From the NCBI GenBank assembly GCA_024743115.1, contig JANSXC010000013.1:62001-126000 (forward strand): a DNA stretch of 64,000 bases. The letters run 5' to 3'. Made by a program: the position numbers and the translations under genes. The notes under the pieces were generated by a model. The model saw only the letters and a program-made list of their open reading frames with translations. It was not told the origin of the DNA and did no database searches. Positions 17,219 through 25,229 of the stretch are shown piece after piece. Every line of letters starts with the position of its first letter. Positions within the stretch are counted from its first letter, which is position 1. Source of the stretch: a bacterium. Lineage in GTDB: Bacteria; Planctomycetota; UBA1135; UBA2386.

Positions 17219-18058
17219 TCACAGGACGCGGACCGGCAGGCCCACGAACTTGGCGGTCTTCTTCTTCTGGTAGATCTCGATCGCCTCGCGAATCTTCGCA
17301 GCGGCCTCGTTGGCCGGCTGCCAGACCCACTCCTTGGAGTTCGCGCTCCCCACGCCCGCGAACTTGTTGTCGGGCGATACGTAATAGCCCTGACCGATCC
17401 CGAGGTAGAGCACCGTGACCTCCGCCCTCCGGCCATCCTCGAGCTCGAGCAGCTCGGGCTCGATCGTGATCACATGATTCCACTTGTCGACCTCCTGCAG
17501 GATGGCGGCGACGTTGCCGAAGCGGATCGCGAGGCTCGGGTTCGCCTTCTCGGGATCCAGCGTGATGCGCTGCGACATGAGCTTGACGTGGCGCCGCAGC
17601 GGCTCGGGCAGCCGCGGCAGCAGGTCCAGGACACGCTTCTCCAGCTTGCTGACCGGGTCGACGAGCGACTTGGCCGCGCCCTCGAGTCGATCGCGCTGCT
17701 TCGTGAGTTCGTCGTTCTTGCGGTCGGTGGCGGTGATGTTCTCGTCCGCCTTCGCCGTCTTCTCCTTGAACGACTTCGTCTCACGCGCGGCCATCGCGAT
17801 CTGATCCTTGACGATCTCGCGACCCAGCTGCCAGTTCTCGCGCTCCTTCGTGATGATGTTCCAGGTCTCTGCGCGCTTGCGGATCAGCGCCCGGGCGTTG
17901 GCTACTTCGGAGCCCCCGGAGCCGTTGCCGGGACGGGAGCTGGAACCGGCGTCGCCCTGCGCGGCGAGCATCGCCGACAGACAGACGGCACTGGCTGCCA
18001 TTCGCAGCGAGCGAGTCGTGAAGCGACTCGGAGAGGTCGGTTTCTTGAAAAGTGTCAT
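17219..18058 (-). CDS. DUF3450 periplasmic coiled-coil protein
   Basis: The 279-residue exported protein has an N-terminal signal peptide (hydrophobic stretch about 19-33), a long central coiled coil (about 55-150) and a C-terminal globular part with YLGIGQGYYVSPD and a W-V-W motif typical of DUF3450. Such proteins are encoded immediately upstream of ttpC in TonB2-type operons; their role is unknown, but the conserved position implies participation in the same complex. It follows the receptor gene by 24 bases and precedes the TtpC-like gene by 11. Confidence 0.85.
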   Translation of the reverse strand: MTLFKKPTSPSRFTTRSLRMAASAVCLSAMLAAQGDAGSSSRPGNGSGGSEVANARALIRKRAETWNIITKERENWQLGREIVKDQIAMAARETKSFKEKTAKADENITATDRKNDELTKQRDRLEGAAKSLVDPVSKLEKRVLDLLPRLPEPLRRHVKLMSQRITLDPEKANPSLAIRFGNVAAILQEVDKWNHVITIEPELLELEDGRRAEVTVLYLGIGQGYYVSPDNKFAGVGSANSKEWVWQPANEAAAKIREAIEIYQKKKTAKFVGLPVRVL

Positions 18059-18082
18059 GGCACGAATCAGGCAGTCAGGAGT

Positions 18083-21043
18083 TCAGAAGCGGTACTCGCC
18101 GGTGATGCTGAAGGAGAAGTCGATACCGAGAGTCCGGTTGGTCTTGGTGATGTCGGGACCGATCGCGTCCGACCGGTAGACGGTGCGCTGGTCGGGGTTC
18201 GTCAGGTTGCCCGCGCCAAAGCGCAACCGTGTCGTGTCGCTCAGGCGCTGCGAGAGCGTGACGTTGAGCCGGTCGTTCTCGACGAGGTAGACACTCGGAA
18301 TGAAGAAGCGCGACTCGGAGACGCCGGCACCCTCCACGAGCGTGTCGCCCTGCACGGTGTAGAACACACCGAGCTGCGTCCCCGTGGCAGCGATGTCGTA
18401 GGTCAGGAAGAAGTTGTAGAGATGCGACGGCGCGTTCGTCATCTCGCGCGAATCCTGCGGAACGTTCACCAGCGGGTTCGAGAAGTTCATGATCTCCTCG
18501 TCGGAGATCTTCACGACCGAATCGATGTACGTGGCGTTGGCGCCGACCTCGAGACCCTCGAGCGCGTTCCAGAAGTGACCCAGCGCCTGCCGGGTCTCGA
18601 GCTCGTAGCCCTCGATCTCACCTTTGGGGTAGTTGAGGGGTGCTGTGTAGTCGAACGCGCCCGCGACGCGCTGGACGTACTCGATCGGGTTGGTGATGTC
18701 CTTGCGGAAGTACGACGCCGAGAACAGTCCACCCTGGTAGGGCGTGTAATCGATGCGCAGGTCGTAGTTCTTGACGTCGCTCTGCACGAGGTCGGGGTTG
18801 CCGATGAAGATCGGACCACCGAGGAACTCCTGCTGGAGGATCGGCGACAGCTCCTTGAACGTCTGCCGCGCGATCGTTTCTGCATAGGACGCACGCAGCG
18901 TGAGCCCCTCGACCGGCCGGGCAACCAGACCGATCGAGGGCAGCACGGCATCCTTCTGGAACGACGCGTCCCCTTCCGTGCCCTCGAGCGGTGCCTGGTT
19001 GCCGCCGTTCGGCGGAAACCACGTCGCCTCGGACTCAGCATCGTTGCGGATGTTGATCGTCGTGTTCTCGAACCGCACGCCGCCGATGAGGTTCACAAAC
19101 GGCGCGACCGGCAGATCCATCATCAGGTACGACGCCGCGAGCCGCTGCTTGCCGACGTAATCGATGTCGGTCTCGGCCTCGGTGATCGGGTGGTTCTCGT
19201 ACGGGAACGTGACGCTCCACGGCACTTCCCACGGACCGTTGAAGATCTCGTTGTCCTGGAAGTTGGAGAACGTGTCCTGGTTGAACTCGCGCTCCGTCTC
19301 GTCGTAGAAACCGCCGACCTTGAGGTAGCCCTTCTCGCCGCCCCAGAGCTCGAACGGCAGCTTGACACCGAACTGGGCCTGTTCGCTGTCCTCGGCGATG
19401 TTCGTGTAGATCCGCTGCAGCGCGCCGAGTGTGAAGTTCACGGCCGGCTTGAACGGGCTGTAGCGCGGCTCGGCCACCTGCTGGCCCATGAACGTGATGC
19501 CTGGGATCCAGAGCGAACCGAACTGCCGCTTGTCGGGCTTACGCGAGCTCGCCTTGCTCTTGGCGAGCGTCCACTCGAACTCGGGCGCGAACGAGCGCCG
19601 GGCTTCGAAGCGGTGACGACCCGCGAGCTGCAGGGTCTGCGTGGCGCGCTCGGTGTACTCGAGCGTCTGCAGCCGCAGCCACGGCGCCTCACCACTCTCG
19701 GCAAAGCCCGGCGAGAACAGGTTGGTCGGGTCGTAGCCGGGGTGGAAGTATTGCTTGCCGCGCGTGTCCTCCGCGATGGTCGCGGTGTCCTCGGCCGACT
19801 GCGTCTGCAGCCACACCACGTTGACCGTGTGGTTCTCACTTTCGATACCACCGGTCGCGAGCACACCCCACTGCAGCGATTGCGAGCCTTGCCGGATGTC
19901 GAACAGAGAGGTCGTGAAGTCGCCCTCGTCGCCAACGACCTGCGGCGTCAGCGGCTCGCCCGGCGCACCGCGCCAGTACGAGTCGTCGATCCCGTCTTCG
20001 ACGTACGAGCTGTCCCGATCGTAGAACACGCTCACGAGCCCGCCGGCCCGGACACCGGAACCGACCTCGAACGAACCGCCGACGGCGTAGGCCATCTTGA
20101 AGTCCGTCGGGGCGTTGTCCTGCGTCGCGCCGACCGCACCGGTCCAGTTGCCACCGAGATTGTCGAACTGGATCGCCCGATCACCGCCGGAACTGCCGTC
20201 CCAGCGCACGCCACCACCATCGTAGGTCAGGAAGTCGCCGCGTCCCGTGACGTTGGTGTTGTGCTTCAGCTGCGCACTCGCCCGGAAGAAGAAGCTGTCG
20301 TCGGGCACGCCTTTGAGAATGACGTTGACCGCACCACCCGACGCATCACCCTGCTGATCGGGCGTGAACGTCTTGCGCACCTGCAGACTCTCGATGACCT
20401 CGCGGGGAAACTGATCGAGCTCCACCGCGCGCTTGTCCTCGTCGGCGGTCGGCACGCGCACGCCGTTGATCTGTGAACTGACGTAGCGATCGGGCAGCCC
20501 ACGGATGACCGCCGATTTGCCGTCCTGCACCGTCGCGCCGGCGACGAGCCGCAACGCGCCCGCGGCATCACTAACGCCGCCCTTCTGCATCAGGTCGGTG
20601 CCGATCGAGTCCATCACGGCCGGGCTCTCGAAACGCAGCGACAGCAGATCCGCCTCGCTGGCACCACCGAGCTGCAGCACGTCCTCGACGACGTACTCCT
20701 CCATCACGGTGAAGTCGCCGACCATCGTGACGTTGTAGTCACGCACCTGCCCGGCCCGGACGATCGCCCGCGGCTCGATGTAGCGCACGTACCCGTCCTT
20801 CTGAAAGATCAGCGAGTAGGTCCCCGGTGGCAACTTGGGCAGCGAGTAGTTGCCCTGCGCCGTCGTCGTCGCCTTGTCCTCACGGCCCGCGATCGAGACC
20901 TCGACGCCAGCCAGCGGCAGATCGCGATCGCCATCGCGAACGACACCGGTCAACGTGCCGACCTGTTGAGCCCGCGCACTGGCGCACGCGGCCAGGACAG
21001 CCGACGCGAGAACCAGGCGGGTTCGAAGAGTCTTGGGGGTCAT
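18083..21043 (-). CDS. TonB-dependent outer-membrane receptor with N-terminal carboxypeptidase-regulatory-like domain
   Basis: Starting at the ATG at 21043, the 986-residue protein has a signal peptide cleaved near ARAQ and a CarboxypepD_reg-like beta-sandwich at about 29-105 (TGVVRDGDRDLPLAGVEV start, LPPGTYSLIF centre). A plug domain (about 125-240) follows, then a 22-strand-type barrel ending in the aromatic GEYRF required for outer-membrane assembly. The extra N-terminal domain also occurs in Oar and SusC-like proteins. Its operon encodes its own TonB motor. The ligand is unknown. No siderophore or vitamin genes are nearby; the adjacent secreted protein is the best candidate partner. Confidence 0.9.
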   Translation of the reverse strand: MTPKTLRTRLVLASAVLAACASARAQQVGTLTGVVRDGDRDLPLAGVEVSIAGREDKATTTAQGNYSLPKLPPGTYSLIFQKDGYVRYIEPRAIVRAGQVRDYNVTMVGDFTVMEEYVVEDVLQLGGASEADLLSLRFESPAVMDSIGTDLMQKGGVSDAAGALRLVAGATVQDGKSAVIRGLPDRYVSSQINGVRVPTADEDKRAVELDQFPREVIESLQVRKTFTPDQQGDASGGAVNVILKGVPDDSFFFRASAQLKHNTNVTGRGDFLTYDGGGVRWDGSSGGDRAIQFDNLGGNWTGAVGATQDNAPTDFKMAYAVGGSFEVGSGVRAGGLVSVFYDRDSSYVEDGIDDSYWRGAPGEPLTPQVVGDEGDFTTSLFDIRQGSQSLQWGVLATGGIESENHTVNVVWLQTQSAEDTATIAEDTRGKQYFHPGYDPTNLFSPGFAESGEAPWLRLQTLEYTERATQTLQLAGRHRFEARRSFAPEFEWTLAKSKASSRKPDKRQFGSLWIPGITFMGQQVAEPRYSPFKPAVNFTLGALQRIYTNIAEDSEQAQFGVKLPFELWGGEKGYLKVGGFYDETEREFNQDTFSNFQDNEIFNGPWEVPWSVTFPYENHPITEAETDIDYVGKQRLAASYLMMDLPVAPFVNLIGGVRFENTTINIRNDAESEATWFPPNGGNQAPLEGTEGDASFQKDAVLPSIGLVARPVEGLTLRASYAETIARQTFKELSPILQQEFLGGPIFIGNPDLVQSDVKNYDLRIDYTPYQGGLFSASYFRKDITNPIEYVQRVAGAFDYTAPLNYPKGEIEGYELETRQALGHFWNALEGLEVGANATYIDSVVKISDEEIMNFSNPLVNVPQDSREMTNAPSHLYNFFLTYDIAATGTQLGVFYTVQGDTLVEGAGVSESRFFIPSVYLVENDRLNVTLSQRLSDTTRLRFGAGNLTNPDQRTVYRSDAIGPDITKTNRTLGIDFSFSITGEYRF

Positions 21044-21056
21044 CCCGCGCGAGCTC

Positions 21057-22325
21057 TCACCAAGGTTCGCCAAGACCCGCACGCATCTTCTGCATGCGCT
21101 GGCGCAGGGTCGGCGGCGGCTCGAAGCCGCAATCGATCATCGACAACGCAACGAGCACGAGGTCCTGGAGCCGAGGCCGCGAGTTCGGGTTGATCGCGGC
21201 GTGCTCCAGCGCGAGTCGGTAGACCGCGACCGCCGAGGCGCGCGAGCCGCAGCGCTCGTAGGCATTGCCCACGGGAGCGAGGCCGTCCGCCCGAAACATC
21301 GTCTCGATCTCCTGCTTGTGGACCTCGAAGTACTGCAAGGTCTCGTTGAGTTCGTCGAGCGCCTCGCTCCTGGCGCCAGCCCTGTCGAGCAACCTGGCCA
21401 ACCTGGCGCGGAACTTCATGCGGTCTTCTTCGTGGACCCGCACGCCGGCCATCTGCTCGCGCATCTGTGCGATCCAGCGCTTGGCCGTCCTGGCATCGCC
21501 ATGCTCGGCTGCGGCTTCGGCGAGTTCGCCGACGTGGCCGAGGCCGGCCATGCGCGGCATCAGGCCCTGCATCCGCTCGAGACGGTCGAGCACGCGGGCG
21601 CGACGCTTCTCGTCTTCGTAGTAGCGACCGTAGAGCACGACGGCGATGCGACTGGCATTCATCGCCTGCTGCATGTCCGCAACCTTGATGGCGGTGTCCA
21701 GGGCCTGGATCTGCGCGTCGAACGCAGCGTCGTCGAGGGTCGCGGCAACCGTGCTTTCCCAGTTCGCCGACTCGGCCGCATCGAGGCCATTCGCGGCCTG
21801 AACAGCATCATCGAGCTGCCCGAGTTTCTGGTAGCCGATCGCGGCGCGGGCTCGGATTCGGTCGCGCTGCCACGCCTGCCCCGTCGGATCGCGCTGCACG
21901 CCGTCAGCCTGCCGCAGAGCGAGTTCGAGGTAGCGGTTCGCGAGCTCGCGATACCCGGCCCCATTCTCGTCGTCGTCGCCCGCCGCCGCTACGCGGAACA
22001 GCTCCGCGGCCTCGATCCCGAGCACGGCCTGAACAACGCCACGACGCCAGCCGGAGATCCGCTTCGCACAGGCGTGCGCGAGCGCGAGTTGATCGTGCTC
22101 GATGCAGGCCAGGGCGATGTCCTCCTGCATCATGCAGCGATCGACACCGTGCGTCTTGCCAGGCATCAGGATCGTCGCCTCGAACGCAAACTCGAGGAGC
22201 TCGCGCCGCGACGATGTGATCTCGCCGTCTTCGAACTTCGTCGCGGACTGCGAGGGCAACGCAACGGCCAACATCAGCAGCAGCGAGAACGCCCTGGGGA
22301 GTGGACTGTGGAACATGTTGTGCAA
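21057..22325 (-). CDS. Exported alpha-helical repeat (TPR-like) protein
   Basis: This 422-residue protein has a signal peptide (AFSLLLMLAVALPSQS) and is otherwise almost wholly alpha-helical, with alanine-rich helical pairs resembling degenerate TPRs. No catalytic motif is recognisable. It ends 13 bases before the receptor start, so it is very likely co-transcribed with it. A scaffold or substrate-handling role in the periplasm is inference from location and fold type only. Confidence 0.7.
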   Translation of the reverse strand: MHNMFHSPLPRAFSLLLMLAVALPSQSATKFEDGEITSSRRELLEFAFEATILMPGKTHGVDRCMMQEDIALACIEHDQLALAHACAKRISGWRRGVVQAVLGIEAAELFRVAAAGDDDENGAGYRELANRYLELALRQADGVQRDPTGQAWQRDRIRARAAIGYQKLGQLDDAVQAANGLDAAESANWESTVAATLDDAAFDAQIQALDTAIKVADMQQAMNASRIAVVLYGRYYEDEKRRARVLDRLERMQGLMPRMAGLGHVGELAEAAAEHGDARTAKRWIAQMREQMAGVRVHEEDRMKFRARLARLLDRAGARSEALDELNETLQYFEVHKQEIETMFRADGLAPVGNAYERCGSRASAVAVYRLALEHAAINPNSRPRLQDLVLVALSMIDCGFEPPPTLRQRMQKMRAGLGEPW

Positions 22326-22356
22326 ACAACTCGGGGACGGCTTTTCAAACGGTCGC

Positions 22357-22414
22357 GGGAGGATGCCGCTGAAGCGGCACCCTCCCGATCGAGAGCCCGA
22401 TCGCGATCGGGCTC
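22357..22414 (-). terminator. Two tandem perfect or near-perfect hairpins in the 112-base intercistronic gap
   Basis: Hairpin one (22357-22386) pairs GGGAGGATGCCGC with GCGGCACCCTCCC around a TGAA loop, with one A/C mismatch. Hairpin two (22393-22414) is a perfect 22-base palindrome beginning GAGCCCGATCG. Both follow the TAA of the secreted beta-helix gene. No U-run follows in the direction of transcription, so this may be an attenuator or an mRNA-stabilising element letting the first gene be made in excess, rather than a complete intrinsic terminator. Confidence 0.55.
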
Positions 22415-22437
22415 GAAGGCGTTGTCGGATCGCGTCC

Positions 22438-24330
22438 TTACTGCAGCGTGAGGACCGAGCCGTTGGTTGCGGTCGCGCCGCCGTTACCCGTGGCGTCGCC
22501 GACGAGGAACTGCGTGTAGACGCGGATGCCGGGGAACGAACCGTTCGGGCCGTAGTTGAGGGCCACCGAAGCGCTGCCGCTCCCGTTCGTGAACGTGAAC
22601 AGCGACGGGCCTCCGAGTGCCGGCACCAGCGTGATGTCCGGCAGGCCGAACGGCGCGAGCGAAGTGTTGCCCTGGGTCAGACCCAACAGCAGGATCGCGG
22701 CCGCACCGCCGGGTGCATTGCTGAGGTCGGCCGTGCCGGCACCCGTCGTGCCGTTGAACGTGCCGCCGTGGACCGGGTTGCCGTTCGCACCGGCCGATCC
22801 CGACGTGAGCGCAGTCAGCGCGGTCGTCGCGAGCACGCCGTACTCGGCCATCGCGGTCCAGTTGGCCCAGCTCACACCCGGCTCGAACGCACCACGGAAG
22901 TTGTGACCCGCGATCGACGGGCTGACCGGCGTCAGTGCGTCGCCTTGCGGCTGCGGGTTGATCGCCGTGACGCGCGTGATCGGGCCACGCGCAGTCGTGA
23001 TCTCGAGGCCGTGCGTGACCGAAACGACCGGACTCGTCGTGGCGCTGTTGACGTTGTCGTTACCCGTGTTGAGACCCAGCGAGTTGTAGGTCGTATAGGC
23101 GTTGGTGTTGATCGCGTTGTAGATGACGCTGTCGGTCATCTGGCAAACGGTGCCGCTCGGATCCTGCGCGGTGTAGAGCGCGCTCGGGGCGCCCGTACCG
23201 GTGCCGGCGTTCACCGACGGCAGGGTCGTGGCGGGCAGCGACCAGATGGCCGGCCAGGCGGGGGTGCCGTTGATGCCGTAGCCCGCGCCGCCGTCACCGT
23301 CGATGTTGTCGAAGGCGACGACCTTCTCGCCGACGTCCATGAAGATGCAGTTGGTGTACTGCACGCCGGCGCCGTCGCGCCACGCAGTCGCATGGTCCGA
23401 ACCCGAACCACTGACGAAGATGCCGGTGCCCGGCGCGATCTCCTTCGGCGGCGCACCGATGACGGTCGCGTTGGTGATCTTGCAGCGCGTGCGCGGCTGG
23501 TAGTCCGACTGCTCGGCGCCGTCGATCTCGAACGCGTTGTCGCCGTGACCCGAGCCCTGCGGCGCGTTGACGCTGTAGCCCTGGATGATGCAGATCTGGT
23601 CGGCGGAACCACGCCAGCCCTGATCGACATCGAAGCTGTCGTCACCGACGTTGCTGATCAGCGCTCGGTTGATGTTGACCGTGCCGCCCCAGATCTCGAT
23701 GCCGTCGTCGACGTTGTTGTAGACCTCGACGTGATTGATTGTCGTGTTGCGGCCGATGCCACCCAGCGACAGACCGTTGAGTTCGTTGGTGAGCGCGATC
23801 ACGCGGCCACCGAAGCGGAACGAGCAGTAGGTCACGGTGCCGCTGTTGTCGTTGTCGTCACCGCCGCCGTAGCGCTGGTCGGGGCCCGTGCCGAGCAGAC
23901 CTTCCATGAACGCGAAGTTGCTCGCGTTGGGGGTCGACGTGTTCGGCGTCGCGGTGCCGTTCACGTCCTCCGAGATGTAGGCGTTCCCCATGATCGTGAG
24001 GTTGCCCCACTCGTTGGCACCCGTGCGGGCCGTGCCGTTGTCATTCGTCGAGGTAAAGACGATCGGCCGGGTGGCGGTGCCGCGCGCCTCGATCTTCGAG
24101 CCACGAGCAACCGCGAGGCTGCCACCGAGGTTGGCGGTGCTCTCGATGCGGGTGCCGGCCTCGATGGTCAGCGTCGCACCGTTGCGGACGTAGATCTGCT
24201 GCTGCAGGTTGTAGACGTTGTTGCTGGTCCACGTGGTCGACGTCGTGATGTCGGCCGAGACCAGGACGGGCTGCGCGCTGACGGTCGCGGCCAGGGCCAG
24301 GCCACCAGCGAGGGCGTAGAACTTGTTCAT
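22438..24330 (-). CDS. Secreted parallel-beta-helix-like protein linked to the TonB receptor
   Basis: The 630-residue product has a classical signal peptide (ALAGGLALAATVSAQ) and no membrane segment afterwards. The N-terminal half shows right-handed beta-helix features: WTSNNVYNLQQQIYV, ATLTIEAGTRIES, GSKIEARG and EWGNLTIMG, then the highly patterned DDGIEIWGGTVNI and GDDSFDVDQGW. Proteins with this D-D-G-I-E-x-x-G-G-T-V-N signature occur beside TonB-dependent receptors in several phyla. It is the first gene of the operon, followed by the hairpins. A surface or secreted binding protein, or a cargo of the receptor, is likely; no enzymatic motif is evident. Confidence 0.75.
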   Translation of the reverse strand: MNKFYALAGGLALAATVSAQPVLVSADITTSTTWTSNNVYNLQQQIYVRNGATLTIEAGTRIESTANLGGSLAVARGSKIEARGTATRPIVFTSTNDNGTARTGANEWGNLTIMGNAYISEDVNGTATPNTSTPNASNFAFMEGLLGTGPDQRYGGGDDNDNSGTVTYCSFRFGGRVIALTNELNGLSLGGIGRNTTINHVEVYNNVDDGIEIWGGTVNINRALISNVGDDSFDVDQGWRGSADQICIIQGYSVNAPQGSGHGDNAFEIDGAEQSDYQPRTRCKITNATVIGAPPKEIAPGTGIFVSGSGSDHATAWRDGAGVQYTNCIFMDVGEKVVAFDNIDGDGGAGYGINGTPAWPAIWSLPATTLPSVNAGTGTGAPSALYTAQDPSGTVCQMTDSVIYNAINTNAYTTYNSLGLNTGNDNVNSATTSPVVSVTHGLEITTARGPITRVTAINPQPQGDALTPVSPSIAGHNFRGAFEPGVSWANWTAMAEYGVLATTALTALTSGSAGANGNPVHGGTFNGTTGAGTADLSNAPGGAAAILLLGLTQGNTSLAPFGLPDITLVPALGGPSLFTFTNGSGSASVALNYGPNGSFPGIRVYTQFLVGDATGNGGATATNGSVLTLQ

Positions 24331-24578
24331 ATCGAGGAGGTCCTCAGATCAATGGAGGGAGGTTGTTCAGGCACGATGTCCGAGGTGGTCGCCACCTCGG
24401 AACAGCAGGCAACCTAGGCCGCTTCGTTCAGCTCCCGTGAAGAGCAGAAACAGGTTCGCTCAATGACGAACGCAAAGGCTCCGCCTCGCGGTGAGCCCCC
24501 GGACAACTCCGTGTTAACGCTCCATCAAGACGGCCGGCCGCGGCGTCGCCCGCCCCGGACCCGCTGCGCCCGCGGGCC
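24331..24578. promoter_or_regulatory. Upstream region of the TonB operon
   Basis: This 248-base region lies upstream of the minus-strand beta-helix gene and downstream of the minus-strand PepSY-associated gene. It contains a purine-rich GAGGA segment about a dozen bases before the beta-helix start and the strong hairpin listed separately. The half nearer the PepSY gene is a GC-rich tract with small palindromes. I see no ORF or RNA gene in it. Confidence 0.4.
24380..24400 (-). promoter_or_regulatory. 9-bp perfect hairpin in the probable 5' leader of the beta-helix gene
   Basis: CCGAGGTGG and CCACCTCGG pair perfectly around a TCG loop, 50-70 bases upstream of the start codon. With no U-run it is unlikely to be a simple terminator. 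It may be a leader stem-loop or an operator palindrome; this is inference. Confidence 0.4.
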
Positions 24579-25229
24579 TCAGGAGCGTACGGCGCGCCGA
24601 GCGCGACGGCGCTTGAGCCACTTCGGCCAGAGCCACATCACGTAGCCGCTCGTCGCGAGATAGAGCAGCACGAGCGCCACGACGGGCATGACACGATCGT
24701 GCGCAAAGTCGCCGAACCACGAGCCGTCGTGCAGCGCCTCGAGCCAATCGCTCGTGCGCTCACGCGGCACCGACGTGGCCAGCGTCGCCGCGCAGACCTG
24801 CACCTCGAGGTGATCATGTTTGCTGAGCACCTTGTGCACGCCGCGCGAGGGCCGGAAGTCGATCCGTGCGATGTCGTCCACGGTTTCGAACTGCGGCAGG
24901 TCCAGTGCCATGACCGCCCCGATCACCGCCGACAGCGGCTGCAGCTCGGCGACCGGGCCGGGCTGCCCAACCGTGACCGGCGGCTGCAGGCAGTCGAAAT
25001 CCTTCTTCACGAGCAACAACAACCCCGTCAGCGCCGAGAGCAACAGGATGAGACCCGCCGCGACGCCGAGCCAGCGGTGCATCAGCCAGAGCAGTCGGAA
25101 CCAGCGCATTCCACGCAGGATGCGCCTCAGCGGGGCGAAGCGCCAACGTTTACGCGCCAACCCCCGGATGCTGTACCCGGTCGGGGATCGCGACAGGTTG
25201 CCGCCGCCACCGGCCACATCGTCTGTCAT
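24579..25229 (-). CDS. PepSY-associated transmembrane protein
   Basis: The 216-residue protein has a TM helix at about 50-72 (WLMHRWLGVAAGLILLLSALTGLLLL) whose H-R-W-L-G motif is typical of PepSY-associated TM (PiuB-like) proteins. It then has a soluble loop, a second TM near 185-203 (VVALVLLYLATSGYVMWLW), and an arginine-rich C-terminus. The start at 25229 is supported by a strong GAGGGGGG ribosome-binding site ending four bases upstream. An internal ATG at 25109 lacks one. The start codon overlaps the divergent gene's ATG in a shared CATG. Family members often act in iron or redox contexts, but the function here is unknown. Confidence 0.8.
   Translation of the reverse strand: MTDDVAGGGGNLSRSPTGYSIRGLARKRWRFAPLRRILRGMRWFRLLWLMHRWLGVAAGLILLLSALTGLLLLVKKDFDCLQPPVTVGQPGPVAELQPLSAVIGAVMALDLPQFETVDDIARIDFRPSRGVHKVLSKHDHLEVQVCAATLATSVPRERTSDWLEALHDGSWFGDFAHDRVMPVVALVLLYLATSGYVMWLWPKWLKRRRARRAVRS

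Noticed and set aside
17474..20476. Long open frame on the plus strand opposite the DUF3450 and receptor genes (about 1000 codons)
   Set aside because: High GC keeps the antisense frame open. The sequence is arginine/valine-rich with no family motif, and the minus strand has clear receptor and DUF3450 features.
18083..21043. The receptor as a siderophore or vitamin B12 transporter
   Set aside because: No siderophore, heme or cobalamin genes lie nearby, and the N-terminal domain fits Oar/SusC-like receptors better; the substrate is left open.
22102..24417. Long plus-strand open frame opposite the beta-helix gene
   Set aside because: Same antisense effect. The minus strand has signal peptide and beta-helix motifs; the plus frame is compositionally biased without known domains.
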